From contig NC_058339.1 of the NCBI RefSeq assembly GCF_905475395.1, positions 50,973,172 through 51,037,171 on the forward strand: a stretch of 64,000 bases of DNA, in the 5' to 3' direction. How positions within the stretch are numbered: position 1 is the stretch's first letter; the number at the start of each line of letters is the position of its first letter. The DNA comes from Chrysoperla carnea (lineage: Eukaryota; Arthropoda; Insecta; Neuroptera; Chrysopidae). A program made the translations under genes and the position numbers. A model generated the notes under the pieces. The model worked only from the letters and a program-made list of their open reading frames with translations, had not been told where the DNA came from and did not search any database. Of the stretch, positions 24,701-37,557 are shown in pieces.

Positions 24701-27282
24701 ATCCATTTGTTTATATGTTAAAATAATAATTTTCTAAGGTTCATACATCGTTTAATATAAGTTTAGCTTTGAACTTGTTTGAGTGAATTAATACCTGATT
24801 TAATTCCATTCTTAAGTACGTACCTAATTTATAAAAAAAACAAACTTGAAATGGATTCACTATAATTCTATTGTCTAACGGTTTTACCACATAAGATGTG
24901 TGCAGTTTTTGTAATGAATCTTTTTTTTTTTTTTGTTATTTCAAAAAATACCTAACAAGTGTACAAATATTAATGCATCCATCCTTTACATTTAGCTAAT
25001 AGTCACATATTCATTAGAAAAGGACCAAATATATATATTTGTATGTTAAGGGTGTATTAAGAATCAATGTGTGTCTCAAATTAATGGTTTTCGGCGCGCC
25101 ACTTGTCGTCACACTGGGGGTGAAACCAACCTTAAATGATATAAGTTCTTTGTGTATTCAATGCTGCACATATCCACTTGAAATGTACCTTAACTTTTGA
25201 CATAAAAAAACCAGATCTATTTTTGAATAATTCATGTTTACAAATATGAATGGAGTATTGGATTGTACCTCTATATACGGATTATTTTATAGTAAGTAGC
25301 ATTTGATAAACTATAGTTTTTTGTACCCGATAAAAATACTCCGACCATAAATAGTAATACAAAATCTTCGAAAAACTAGTTAAGGACGTTCTCAAAAACG
25401 ACTAACGTTTTAATTTTAAATGGTTATAGCTTCTGTTAGAACTTAGGAAAATTAGAAATAAAATTTTTCGATGTATCCCACAGTTTTTGAAATATTGATG
25501 CCCAAATTTTTAAAGAAAATGGCTTATAAAAGAAATAATACACAAATACCATTCATTTTGCCACTTTAAAAGTATTTTATAGGAAAATGAGCGCTGCTTG
25601 TTATAATTTTCTTTATAGGAAAATATTTATCATTATGTTAACTGATGAATATTAGTTTTCCAAATTATTAATCTTAAGAAAATTAGCCTTGTTACATAAT
25701 AAAGCATGCCTTTAAAAACCCTTCAATATGAAAGTACAGTTATTCTAAAGTTTCAAGTTTTCATTCCACAGCCTTTACAGTCCCCATGAATGGCTATCTT
25801 TTTTTAAGTATAAGAAAGAGTTGATGAAAATGACGTTAAAGGAATTGCAATACGAAAAAAAACTTAAGAAACCTCACCATAATTTTCTTTCGAATTGCAG
25901 CACCCTCGTGTTTTCTAATAAGGAAACCGGTAAGGAAATCGGTGCCTTAAAAATTACAATTTTTGAAATGTCGGACTATAGTCTCTTGTCGGATGTCGGC
26001 TATAATGTTTTGTGTATTAGTTTTTAATACAATGAATACCTATCAATTTTAATCTGGAGGTGTTATTGAAAATTTGTTTGAACAATGTTAGTTTGAACAA
26101 TGCTTTTTATGAATGTTGTTGGACTTTGAGGTACAAATTTTTGATCTATGTTAAATTTTGATTTCTTGGATATAATTCCAAAAAATCTACACTAGCTTTA
26201 AACCTAAAATAAAAACATATGGAGGTCGTTTGAGCGCTTTAAATCACATTTTAAATTTAATATTAATTTTTCAAATTTTGTTATTGAAAAGTGAAAGCAT
26301 TCATATTAATTTTTATAAACAATGGATTTGATATACATAAGCATTTTATAAAACATAAATCTATAAATGTTTAAACATAGGTAAATGGGTAAGTCAGCTC
26401 TAACTGAACGCGCTAGGTATCCATTCAACAATAATTATTTGTAACATTTTGATCACGATTTTAAGTAAAGTTATTATAACTTTTAAATATATTTGTTCTA
26501 TCGAATATAAAATATAGTTTTATTCAATTATTTTAATTAGTTACAGAGTATTTTATAAAAGTAATTGGGTTAAGGAAATCGATGTATCTATTTGTCTTAA
26601 TGTCTTTAAATGTATATAAATTCATTTGTTTAAATAAATATAATTTAATTATTTCTCTTGAGGCTGAGAATTCATGTATTGAATACTTCACATGCAAAGT
26701 TTTCATTTCTGCAATTAATTATGATTACTATTTCATGAACTGGTATATTTTCTTGAATTTAGTTAACGAAATATACTTCTTGCCAAAAATCAATATCTAA
26801 ATATTGTATGAAAACATTAATAAATATTTATAGGTAAATAAGTTGCTAAATGAGTTTAAAAAATAAGAATAAATTCAGCGACGGTTAGTCTAAAGTTTTG
26901 GGTCTTTGTTAAGACTCCGAACTTTAGAGTAATTATTGAATTAAAATTCAGAAAATTTGACGACCAGATTAGTATTTTTCATTAGTATCTCCAGAAACGA
27001 TCTGAAATCGGTGTTCGTACAGATTATTAGGCGATATTTGATAAACAACTCACCAAATCATCATATTTTTATTCTTTTTGAATCAAAATTACCCTACATA
27101 CCAAATTTCATGATATTGATAAAGCTAGAACATAGTAACTTGTTATTAGTTTCGATTTTAGCAGTAATTTGGCCAATGTGATTGGTTTAAAACACGTGGC
27201 AACAAACTGTTAATTTCACGCAATATGAGTGGCATAAGTAGTTCTTAGTTCACGGGTGTGGATAAAATTATGAATATTTATA
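21784..27282. other. AT-rich non-coding stretch before the foldback
   Basis: I see no gene. Short frames (for example 25821-26027) lack splice context or recognisable domains. Confidence 0.5.
23314..23350 (+). repeat. Short direct duplication
   Basis: TACTAAAAAGATGTATG occurs twice in succession. Small slippage-type repeat. Confidence 0.65.
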
Positions 27283-27528
27283 TAGGTTTGTGAAGATGGC
27301 ACCCCCATGACCGAATTTTACGTTCTTTGTGCGCTTAATCGTTTGACCATCGTAGGACCACTTTTGACCACCCTCAATTTTCGTTTGACCACCCTCCGTT
27401 CGGAAAATATTCACGATTCAAAATTTTATTTCTCGTAGCCTCCACCATAACCAGCATAGGGAAAATAACATGGTAGCACCCCCATGAACGAAATTTAATT
27501 TAATTGTGAGCTCAATCGATTCTAAATC
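27283..27528 (+). repeat. Left terminal monomer of the foldback
   Basis: Diverged end monomer. It includes two copies of a CACCCCCATGA motif (27300 and 27478 regions) and one GTAGGACCAC core at 27352, 177 bp before the next core. The same sequence closes the right arm at 34840-35070 in reverse complement, so this is the true terminus of the element. Confidence 0.75.
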
Positions 27529-30010
27529 GTAGGACCACTTTTGACCACTCACAATTTTCGTTTGACCACCCTTCGTTCGAAAAATATTTAGAAAAAACAA
27601 TTTTTTTTTTAACGAAAAACAAAAAAGGCTGGATTCTAATGAATTACTACAAATTCTGGGGTGTTTTTGTGCTCAATCGTTGGAGAATCGTAGGACCACC
27701 TGGGAATATTAACAAAAAACGTTAGACCACCCTCCGTTCGAAAAATATTTAGAAAAAACAAATTTTTTTTTAACGAAAAAACGTTCCCTCCACCATCCAA
27801 AGATTGTAATAACGAGAAAAAAAAAAAATCGATTTTCTACTAAAGGAGTGAAAAATTTAAAGATTTTTTCATCTAAATCCATTCAAAATCGTAGGACCAC
27901 TTTTGACCACCCACAATTTTCGTTTGACCACCCTCAGTTCGAAAAATATTTACAAAAAACGAATTTTTTTTTAACGAAAAAAAATGAAAAATGAATTTTT
28001 ATATAAGCAGCAGGAATTCTGGGGTGTTTTTGATGTCAATTGTTAGCGAATCGTAGGACCACCCCAAAATATTCACAATTTTCGTTTGACCACCCTTCGT
28101 TCGAAAAATATTTAGAAAAAATAATTTTTTTTTTAACGAAAAACAAAAAAGGCTGGATTCTAATGAATTACTACAAATTCTGGGGTGTTTTTGTGCTCAA
28201 TCGTTGGAGAATCGTAGGACCACCTGGAAATATTAACAAAAAACGTTAGACCACCCTCCGTTCGAAAAATATTTAGAAAAAACCATTTTTTTTTTAACGA
28301 AAAAACGTTCCCTCCACCATCCAAAGATTGTAATAACGACAAAAACAAAAAAATCGATTTTCTACTAAAGGAGTGAAAAATTTAAAGATTTTTTCATCCA
28401 AATCCATTCAAAATCGTAGGACCACTTTTGACCACCCACAATTTTCGTTTGACCACCCTCAGTTCGAAAAATATTTACAAAAAACGAATTTTTTTTTAAC
28501 GAAAAAAAATGAAAAATGAATTTTTATATAAGCAGCAGGAATTCTGGGGTGTTTTTGATGTCAATTGTTAGCGAATCGTAGGACCACCCCAAAATATTCA
28601 CAATTTTCGTTTGACCACCCTTCGTTCGAAAAATATTTAGAAAAAACAATTTTTTTTTTAACGAAAAACAAAAAAGGCTGGATTCTAATGAATTACTACA
28701 AATTCTGGGGTGTTTTTGTGCTCAATCGTTGGAGAATCGTAGGACCACCTGGAAATTTTAACAAAAAACGTTAGACCACCCTCCGTTCGAAAACTATTTA
28801 GAAAAAACAAATTTTTTTTTAACGAAAAAACGTTCCCTCCACCATCCAAAGATTGTAATAACGACAAAAACAAAAAAATCGATTTTCTACTAAAGGAATG
28901 AAAAATTTAAAGATTTTTTCATCCAAATCCATTCAAAATCGTAGGACCACTTTTGACCACCCACAATTTTCGTTTGACCACCCTCAGTTCGAAAAATATT
29001 TACAAAAAACGAATTTTTATTAACGAAAAAAAATGAAAAATGAATTTTTATATAAGCAGCAGGAATTCTGGGGTGTTTTTGATGTCAATTGTTAGCGAAT
29101 CGTAGGACCACCCCAAAATATTCACAATTTTCGTTTGACCACCCTTCGTTCGAAAAATATTTAGAAAAAACAATTTTTTTTTAACGAAAAACAAAAAAGG
29201 CTGGATTCTAATGAATTACTACAAATTCTAGGGTGTTTTTGTGCTCAATCGTTGGAGAATCGTAGGACCACCTGGGAATATTAACAAAAAACGTTAGACC
29301 ACCCTCCGTTCGAAAAATATTTAGAAAAAACCAATTTTTTTTTAACGAAAAAACGTTCCCTCCACCATCCAAAGATTGTAATAACGACAAAAACAAAAAA
29401 ATCGATTTTCTACTAAAGGGGTGAAAAATTTAAAGATTTTTTCATCCAAATCCATTCAAAATCGTAGGACCACTTTTGACCACCCACAATTTTCGTTTGA
29501 CCACCCTCAGTTCGAAAAATATTTACAAAAAACGAATTTTTTTTTAACGAAAAAAAATGAAAAATGAATTTTTATATAAGCAGCAGGAATTCTGGGGTGT
29601 TTTTGATGTCAATTGTTAGCGAATCGTAGGACCACCCCAAAATATTCACAATTTTCGTTTGACCACCCTTCGTTCGAAAAATATTTAGAAAAAACAATTT
29701 TTTTTTTTAACGAAAAACAAAAAAGGCTGGATTCTAATGAATTACTACAAATTCTGGGGTGTTTTTGTGCTCAATCGTTGGAGAATCGTAGGACCACCTG
29801 GGAATATTAACAAAAAACGTTAGACCACCCTCCGTTCGAAAAATATTTAGAAAAAACAAATTTTTTTTTAACGAAAAAACATTCCCTCCACCATCCAAAG
29901 ATTGTAATAACGACAAAAACAAAAAAATCGATTTTCTACTAAAGGAGTGAAAAATTTATAGTTTTTTTCATCTAAATCCATTCAAAATCGTAGGACCACT
30001 TTTGACCACT
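27529..30010 (+). repeat. Left-arm tandem array of the ~525-bp higher-order unit
   Basis: About 4.7 units. Each unit has three related monomers, each starting at a GTAGGACCAC core: type A followed by TTTTGACCACCCACAATTTT, type B by CCCAAAATATTCAC, type C by CTGGGAATATTAAC. Cores at 27891, 28053, 28214 and 28416 give spacings of 162, 161 and 202 bp (sum 525). All monomers share a TTCGAAAAATATTTA box, an A-run/T-run block and AACGAAAAA. Open frames of about 60-69 codons recur in each unit but are a by-product of the repetition. Confidence 0.85.
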
Positions 30011-31060
30011 CAGTTCGAAAGATATATAAATATTAAATTCACAATCGTCTAATCGTTTGACCATCGTTGGACCAGTGTTGAAAAACCTGAAAATTCGTTA
30101 CCACAAACCACAAACTTTATTGGACCACTCTTAGTTTGAAAAATTCTGGTGGTGAAAATTGATACTTTATATTCTTATATTTTATTTATATCATACGCAA
30201 GGATGTTAATGAATACAGTTTAGATTCATTAATTAGTGAAAAAATAATGTTCGGAAAAACTAGTTATACTATTTTACACTTATTATCTATATTACGATAA
30301 AAGTTAAGCAACAGCGATAATTAGTATTAAAAATTTGGTTTTATGGTGGTTTTTTTTATTACTTTTTACAATTAAATCAACCAATGTATTTCATAAACGA
30401 AAGACTGTAAGTTACTTTTTATAAAATCCATTAAATTAACAGGAAAAAGATAAGCTTTTGCAATTAAATTATCAAAAATGCTTTATAAACGCAAGAATTT
30501 ATGAATGTTTTCTTTAAAAAAATTTTAAAAAGAAGGTTCCAGTTTGTTAGTCATTTCCACACCTTCGAGGTAGACTTTTTTTTAATGTGGTATCCCCAAT
30601 AGGCCTATTCCAAATGAATCTAAGATTATGAGTTTTTAAGACTAATAGAATCAAATTAGATCCTTTGTTGCCATAACAACGTTTTTTTTTTTCTGAAATG
30701 TTATTCTGTTAGTTAGCGTTCTTATTTAAAATTTTAAATAAATGTCTAAATCTAATTTTAAAAGCGGATTTTGAGAATGTGTTTTAGATTTGTCATTTTC
30801 TGATTTCAAATTTTGTTTTGATGTCTATGTTTAAATAAAAATTTCTTTGTTGAACAAATTTTCATTTTTTGGCCTATTATTGCACACATGTTAAAAAACT
30901 TAATAAAATTTTAATTTATTGTGCGTACACTTAACATAGTGGTGTACGGTTTTCTAGCAAATACTTTAAAAGTTTTTAAATTTTTTAATACTGGAACTTG
31001 ATAAATGTGTTCCATTTTTTAAACTTCTCTAATTTATTAGAAATAGTGCAACACTGATAT
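30011..31060. other. Unique centre of the foldback
   Basis: About 0.9-1.0 kb of single-copy AT-rich DNA between the arms. The first ~130 bp (30011-30150) still show a decayed monomer (GACCATCGTTGGACCAG). I see no ORF, promoter or transposase remnant in it. It would be the loop if the arms paired. Confidence 0.65.
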
Positions 31061-34000
31061 TCGTTTTTCGTTAAAAAAAAATTGTTTTTTCTTAATATTT
31101 TTCGAACAAAAGGTGGTCAAACGATTTTTGTGAATATTTTGGGGTGGTCCTGCGATTCGCTAACAATTGACATCAAAAACACCCCAGAATTCCTGCTGCT
31201 TATATAAAAATTCATTTTTCATTTTTTTTCGTTAAAAAAAAATTCGTTTTTTGTAAATATTTTTCGAACTGAGGGTGGTCAAACGAAAATTGTGGGTGGT
31301 CAAAAGTGGTCCTACGATTTTGAATGGATTTGGATGAAAAAATCTTTAAATTTTTCACTCCTTTAGTAGAAAATCGATTTTTTTGTTTTTGTCGTTATTA
31401 CAATCTTTGGATGGTGGAGGGAACGTTTTTTCGTTAAAAAAAATTGGTTTTTTCTAAATATTTTTCGAACGGAGGGTGGTCTAACGTTTTTTGTTAATAT
31501 TCCCAGGTGGTCCTACGATTCTCCAACGATTGAGCACAAAAACACCCCAGAATTTGTAGTAATTCATTAGAATCCAGCCTTTTTTGTTTTTCGTTAAAAA
31601 AAAAATTGTTTTTTCTAAATATTTTTCGAACGAAGGGTGGTCAAACGAAAATTGTGAATATTTTGGGGTGGTCCTACGATTCGCTAACAATTGACATCAA
31701 AAACACCCCAGAATTCCTGCTGCTTATATAAAAATTCATTTTTCATTTTTTTTCGTTAAAAAAAAATTCGTTTTTTGTAAATATTTTTCGAACTGAGGGT
31801 GGTCAAACGAAAATTGTGGGTGGTCAAAAGTGGTCCTACGATTTTGAATGGATTTGGATGAAAAAATCTTTAAATTTTTCACTCCTTTAGTAGAAAATCG
31901 ATTTTTTTGTTTTTGTCGTTATTACAATCTTTGGATGGTGGAGGGAACGTTTTTTCGATAAAAAAAATTGGTTTTTTCTAAATATTTTTCGAACGGAGGG
32001 TGGTCTAACGTTTTTTGTTAATATTCCCAGGTGGTCCTACGATTCTCCAACGATTGAGCACAAAAACACCCCAGAATTTGTAGTAATTCATTAGAATCCA
32101 GCCTTTTTTGTTTTTCGTTAAAAAAAAAATTGTTTTTTCTAAATATTTTTCGAACGAAGGGTGGTCAAACGAAAATTGTGAATATTTTGGGGTGGTCCTA
32201 CGATTCGCTAACAATTGACATCAAAAACACCCCAGAATTCCTGCTGCTTATATAAAAATTCATTTTTCATTTTTTTTCGTTAAAAAAAAATTCGTTTTTT
32301 GTAAATATTTTTCGAACTGAGGGTGGTCAAACGAAAATTGTGGGTGGTCAAAAGTGGTCCTACGATTTTGAATGGATTTGGATGAAAAAATCTTTAAATT
32401 TTTCACTCCTTTAGTAGAAAATCGATTTTTTTGTTTTTGTCGTTATTACAATCTTTGGATGGTGGAGGGAACGTTTTTTCGTTAAAAAAAATTGGTTTTT
32501 TCTAAATATTTTTCGAACGGAGGGTGGTCTAACGTTTTTTGTTAATATTCCCAGGTGGTCCTACGATTCTCCAACGATTGAGCACAAAAACACCCCAGAA
32601 TTTGTAGTAATTCATTAGAATCCAGCCTTTTTTGTTTTTCGTTAAAAAAAAAATTGTTTTTTCTAAATATTTTTCGAACGAAGGGTGGTCAAACGAAAAT
32701 TGTGAATATTTTGGGGTGGTCCTACGATTCGCTAACAATTGACATCAAAAACACCCCAGAATTCCTGCTGCTTATATAAAAATTCATTTTTCATTTTTTT
32801 TCGTTAAAAAAAAATTCGTTTTTTGTAAATATTTTTCGAACTGAGGGTGGTCAAACGAAAATTGTGGGTGGTCAAAAGTGGTCCTACGATTTTGAATGGA
32901 TTTGGATGAAAAAATCTTTAAATTTTTCACTCCTTTAGTAGAAAATCGATTTTTTTGTTTTTGTCGTTATTACAATCTTTGGATGGTGGAGGGAACGTTT
33001 TTTCGTTAAAAAAAAATTGGTTTTTTCTAAATATTTTTCGAACGGAGGGTGGTCTAACGTTTTTTGTTAATATTCCCAGGTGGTCCTACGATTCTCCAAC
33101 GATTGAGCACAAAAACACCCCAGAATTTGTAGTAATTCATTAGAATCCAGCCTTTTTTGTTTTTCGTTAAAAAAAAAATTATTTTTTCTAAATATTTTTC
33201 GAACGAAGGGTGGTCAAACGAAAATTGTGAATATTTTGGGGTGGTCCTACGATTCGCTAACAATTGACATCAAAAACACCCCAGAATTCCTGCTGCTTAT
33301 ATAAAAATTCATTTTTCATTTTTTTTCGTTAAAAAAAAATTCGTTTTTTGTAAATATTTTTCGAACTGAGGGTGGTCAAACGAAAATTGTGGGTGGTCAA
33401 AAGTGGTCCTACGATTTTGAATGGATTTAGATGAAAAAATCTTTAAATTTTTCACTCCTTTAGTAGAAAATCGATTTTTTTGTTTTTGTCGTTATTACAA
33501 TCTTTGGATGGTGGAGGGAACGTTTTTTCGTTAAAAAAAAATTGGTTTTTTCTAAATATTTTTCGAACGGAGGGTGGTCTAACGTTTTTTGTTAATATTC
33601 CCAGGTGGTCCTACGATTCTCCAACGATTGAGCACAAAAACACCCCAGAATTTGTAGTAATTCATTAGAATCCAGCCTTTTTTGTTTTTCGTTAAAAAAA
33701 AAATTGTTTTTCCTAAATATTTTTCCAACGAAGGGTGGTCAAACGAAAATTGTGAATATTTTGGGGTGGTCCTACGATTCGCTAACAATTGACATCAAAA
33801 ACACCCCAGAATTCCTACTGCTTATATAAAAATTCATTTTTCATTTTTTTTCGTTAAAAAAAAATGCGTTTTTTGTAAATATTTTTCGAACTGAGGGTGG
33901 TCAAACGAAAATTGTGGGTGGTCAAAAGTGGTCCTACGATTTTGAATGGATTTGGATGAAAAAATCTTTAAATTTTTCACTCCTTTAGTAGAAAATCGAT

Positions 34001-34839
34001 TTTTTTGTTTTTGTCGTTATTACAATCTTTGGATGGTGGAGGGAACGTTTTTTCGTTAAAAAAAAAATGGTTTTTTCTAAATATTTTTCGAACGGAGGGT
34101 GGTCTAACGTTTTTTGTTAATATTTCCAGGTGGTCCTACGATTCTCCAACGATTGAGCACAAAAACACCCCAGAATTTGTAGTAATTCATTAGAATCCAG
34201 CCTTTTTTGTTTTTCGTTAAAAAAAAAATTATTTTTTCTAAATATTTTTCGAACGAAGGGTGGTCAAACGAAAATTGTGAATATTTTGGGGTGGTCCTAC
34301 GATTCGCTAACAATTGACATCAAAAACACCCCAGAATTCCTGCTGCTTATATAAAAATTCATTTTTCATTTTTTTTCGTTAAAAAAAAATTCGTTTTTTG
34401 TAAATATTTTTCGAACTGAGGGTGGTCAAACGAAAATTGTGGGTGGTCAAAAGTGGTCCTACGATTTTGAATGGATTTAGATGAAAAAATCTTTAAATTT
34501 TTCACTCCTTTAGTAGAAAATCGATTTTTTTTTTTTCTCGTTATTACAATCTTTGGATGGTGGAGGGAACGTTTTTTCGTTAAAAAAAAATTTGTTTTTT
34601 CTAAATATTTTTCGAACGGAGGGTGGTCTAACGTTTTTTGTTAATATTCCCAGGTGGTCCTACGATTCTCCAACGATTGAGCACAAAAACACCCCAGAAT
34701 TTGTAGTAATTCATTAGAATCCAGCCTTTTTTGTTTTTCGTTAAAAAAAAAATTGTTTTTTCTAAATATTTTTCGAACGAAGGGTGGTCAAACGAAAATT
34801 GTGAGTGGTCAAAAGTGGTCCTACGATTTAGAATCGATT
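31061..34839 (-). repeat. Right-arm tandem array of the ~525-bp higher-order unit
   Basis: About 7.2 units in inverse orientation to the left arm, with the same A/B/C monomer order when read on the minus strand. Equivalent points recur at 31481, 32005, 32529, 33054, 33579 and 34104 (period 524-525). Variation between units is only a few bases. Private variants include CCTAAATATTTTTCCAACG near 33710 and an ATGCG change near 33863. Confidence 0.85.
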
Positions 34840-35070
34840 GAGCTCACAATTAAATTAAATTTCGTTCATGGGGGTGCTACCATGTTATTTTCCCTATGCT
34901 GGTTATGGTGGAGGCTACGAGAAATAAAATTTTGAATCGTGAATATTTTCCGAACGGAGGGTGGTCAAACGAAAATTGAGGGTGGTCAAAAGTGGTCCTA
35001 CGATGGTCAAACGATTAAGCGCACAAAGAACGTAAAATTCGGTCATGGGGGTGCCATCTTCACAAACCTA
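34840..35070 (-). repeat. Right terminal monomer of the foldback
   Basis: Reverse complement of the left terminal monomer with no difference that I can see. The boundary with single-copy DNA is sharp at 35070/35071. Confidence 0.75.
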
Positions 35071-35493
35071 GAAAAATGATACTTGGAACATCATGGTTCT
35101 ACTATCGTCATGTTTATGATATTTATCAATCAACCATATTTCATATCTTATGATTTGAGTGGTGTAAGTTAGGTTAGGTATAAAATACACAAATGTTTAG
35201 GTCACGTTTCTTCAAAAGAATGATATGGTATATTTGGGACAATGTTTATCTATCTATAGAACCCTACTTCAAAATGATAAACCATTTTATAATTCTAAGG
35301 CTCTTACACACCACCATACGATTTCAATTTGAACGTGAACGTTTTTATCTAATAGCGTCCGAGTAAATACTCCATTCACGTCTAAATATTAACAATTGCT
35401 TTTTTCTTAATAAGGTTTCAATATCAATCATTGAAAGCCTCCAATAAGGCGAAGGGTTGTTTGGTATAAAGTCTGAGTAATTATATATGTCTT

Positions 35494-35658
35494 CACTGTA
35501 AAACAAAATTACTGGATTTGTAGCAAGAAGTAAATATTTCTTGACTCAAGGATCTAAGTACTTAATTCAAGAAAATAAGTATTTGACTGTTTAAAGATTG
35601 AAACTACCAAGTCAAAAACTTATTTTTATTGCTACAAGTAGATACTTTTTTTACTGTG
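35494..35658. mobile_element. 165-bp inverted-repeat element, CACTGTAAAA termini
   Basis: Left end CACTGTAAAACAAAATTACT and right end (reverse complement) CACAGTAAAAAAAGTATCTA, followed inside by matching TTGTAGCAA and TTGACT blocks. This is a diverged MITE. A similar CACTGTAAAATAAAGTACTA end occurs at 46966. The flanks TGTCTT/TGTTTT hint at a short target duplication but are not exact. Confidence 0.5.
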
Positions 35659-37329
35659 TGTTTTCAGGAGGTTGCTTTCAAATCAAATATGAGTTTGAAT
35701 TTCAAAATCATTTTTCTAATTGCTGCTAATTTCTTTGAAATGATTCTTGGGTTTATTTGATAAATAGTTTTTCCTTACTTTCCTTACTTTATGAATTTTC
35801 TCCAACTAGAGCACTATGAGCGTATGAGAAGGGATAGATCTCTTGAACGAATGATTCGATTCTAAATTGTTTTTGTTTATTTTAAGCACGATTTAATAGT
35901 GCTAGTTTTTTAATTATGTTAGGTGAAAATGTTCGACTGTTTATAGTAAATCTTCAGGTCATTTCTAAATAAATTTGTCACGACATGGTGATTCATGGTT
36001 AGTTTTTCTATTGATTCGCAAAGATAAAACATAAAGCAAGTTGTTCAAATGCGCGATCAATATGGAATCTAGTATTTTCCAGTCAGCGATTTTACGGCTT
36101 ATTACAGATATATTTCATAGGCTTAAAACGGTTGCTATCGTATAATAAATATGTATATAATAAGATGTACTGTTGAAACACAAACATCTATTTCCACAGC
36201 GGATAAATTGAATGTCATATTTCAAAATTAAGTGTTCATAAGCCAAATATTTTTTGTGAGTGTGACAGCACCTTTATATTCATGCATTATGATGAATAAT
36301 ATGATGTAGAACTAACATATCTCTCAACACGGTTCTTAAATTTGAATGTTTATGTTCCTTTTTTTGTTTTATCACAAGATGAATGGCTGAGATTAGATTT
36401 AAAAAAAATTTAGTTTATGTATTGTCTAACTAATGAACTTAAGAATTCTTCAGATGATAATTGTACTTAAAATGTAGATTTGTTTATTCATAAATTTTAT
36501 TCTAATTTGCTATGCAATTTATCTAATTTATGATTAAAACACAGACAGAATTCAAAAGAAGACAGACACGTTGTTTTTTTTTCAATTCCTTAAGCCTCCA
36601 CCATTTTTTTTTTTAAATATTCCAAGCTGTTTCCCGTTAATTATTGGAAGCAATTTAATAACTGTTTTAAAGTTTTGCGTTGATAAAGCTAAAACAAAAC
36701 TGGGCAATATAAATTTTGTTATATAACTCGTTTATTTTAGGCAACTTTTTGTACTAATTGTTTGGTATGCAATGAATGGAAATAGGCATAAAATAAAAAT
36801 ATTAAGAAGAGTGTAAAATTTGAAATTCTTCTAATTTCCTTGGATTGAGACATGGATTGAGAAATTTGTGGGGCGGAAGCAATATATGACCATTTGTAAA
36901 GTAGTTAATGAAGTCTCTTTTTGTGTAGGCAAAGGTTCTTTCCGTTTTTTAATTTTTTTTTATTTTCTTAAATTCCATATTTATTTTAAACCAAGTAATG
37001 TTTATGTAACCACCCCATCTAGCTATCGTATTTGATACACGACCTTCGGCTTTTTCCTTAAGACAGGTGAAAAATATGCTATTTTGCTTATAATAGCTTA
37101 AAGCGATAAATTTTACAACGGTTCAAAATTTTATAGATAAATTTTTCATAGCAAACTCCTATTTTAGAAATATATTTTTTGCACAAATACCTATCATTAC
37201 AAATGAATTTAAGTACCGTTCACTAAAATATAAATGATACACTTTTTAAAAATCATTAATCAAACAATTAAACTATACGTTGTCTAACACAACAAAAAAT
37301 ATTGTACCAAAACAGTTTATGAGCTATCT

Positions 37330-37480
37330 TTGTGCTATTTGATTTAAGCCGATTTGTAAAATTCAACTTTGTTGACCGTGAGCCTATAATGAAGCGAATT
37401 TTCACGATTCTTGGTATACCTTCTTGAGTATTGATAAAGGTAATTATATCAAATTTATGGAAATCGAGTTGTTCGAATTT
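37330..37480 (-). repeat. Dispersed repeat R3, copy 1
   Basis: On the minus strand, CTCGATTTCCATAAATTTGA and GCTTCATTATAGGCTCACGG match R3 copies at 38060 and 44585. An 80-codon frame at 37268-37510 crosses it but is best read as repeat-derived. Confidence 0.5.
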
Positions 37481-37557
37481 CGTGTTCTTGCCAACTTTAT
37501 TATCTGCCATGTATGTTGAAGGTTGTTAACAATAGGTTATAGAGCAAAAAATAGCTG

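Larger units (their letters stand above)
27283..35070. mobile_element. 7.8-kb foldback element with higher-order tandem-repeat arms
   Basis: A giant inverted repeat. The left end (TAGGTTTGTGAAGATGGCAC at 27283) is the reverse complement of the right end at 35070, and the outermost ~330 bp of each arm look identical base for base. Inside, both arms consist of ~525-bp tandem units in opposite orientation around a unique centre. TA flanks the GG...CC ends on both sides (27283-27284 and 35069-35070), which would fit a Tc1/mariner-type target duplication, but TA is weak evidence in this DNA, and a 9-bp flank comparison (GAATATTTA against GAAAAATGA) matches only 6 of 9. No transposase is present. 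It resembles foldback transposons with repeat-filled inverted termini, though I cannot assign a superfamily. An assembly-made inverted duplication is unlikely because unit counts differ between arms. Confidence 0.8.

Noticed and set aside
27891..29990. Regularly spaced GTAGGACCAC cores resembling a CRISPR array.
   Set aside because: Spacings are 160-200 bp, the 'spacers' are themselves repeated, and the DNA is eukaryotic.
28040..34313. Recurrent 60-69-codon frames starting MLANRRTTPKYSQF or MFLSLLQSLDGGGN in every foldback unit.
   Set aside because: They recur because the DNA repeats. They lie on both strands of the same bases, break wherever an A/T run changes length (for example near 29190), and show no codon-position bias in the variants.
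31061..35070. Assembly artefact as the explanation of the inverted repeat.
   Set aside because: Different unit numbers and arm-specific variants in the inner units argue against a simple mirrored assembly error, though read-level proof is not available here.
35168..35180. TTAGGTTAGG, the insect telomere repeat.
   Set aside because: Only about two copies, no array; expected by chance.
37268..37510. An 80-codon minus-strand frame beginning MADNKVGKNTKF.
   Set aside because: Overlaps repeat R3, which recurs at 38060 and 44585 with stops.
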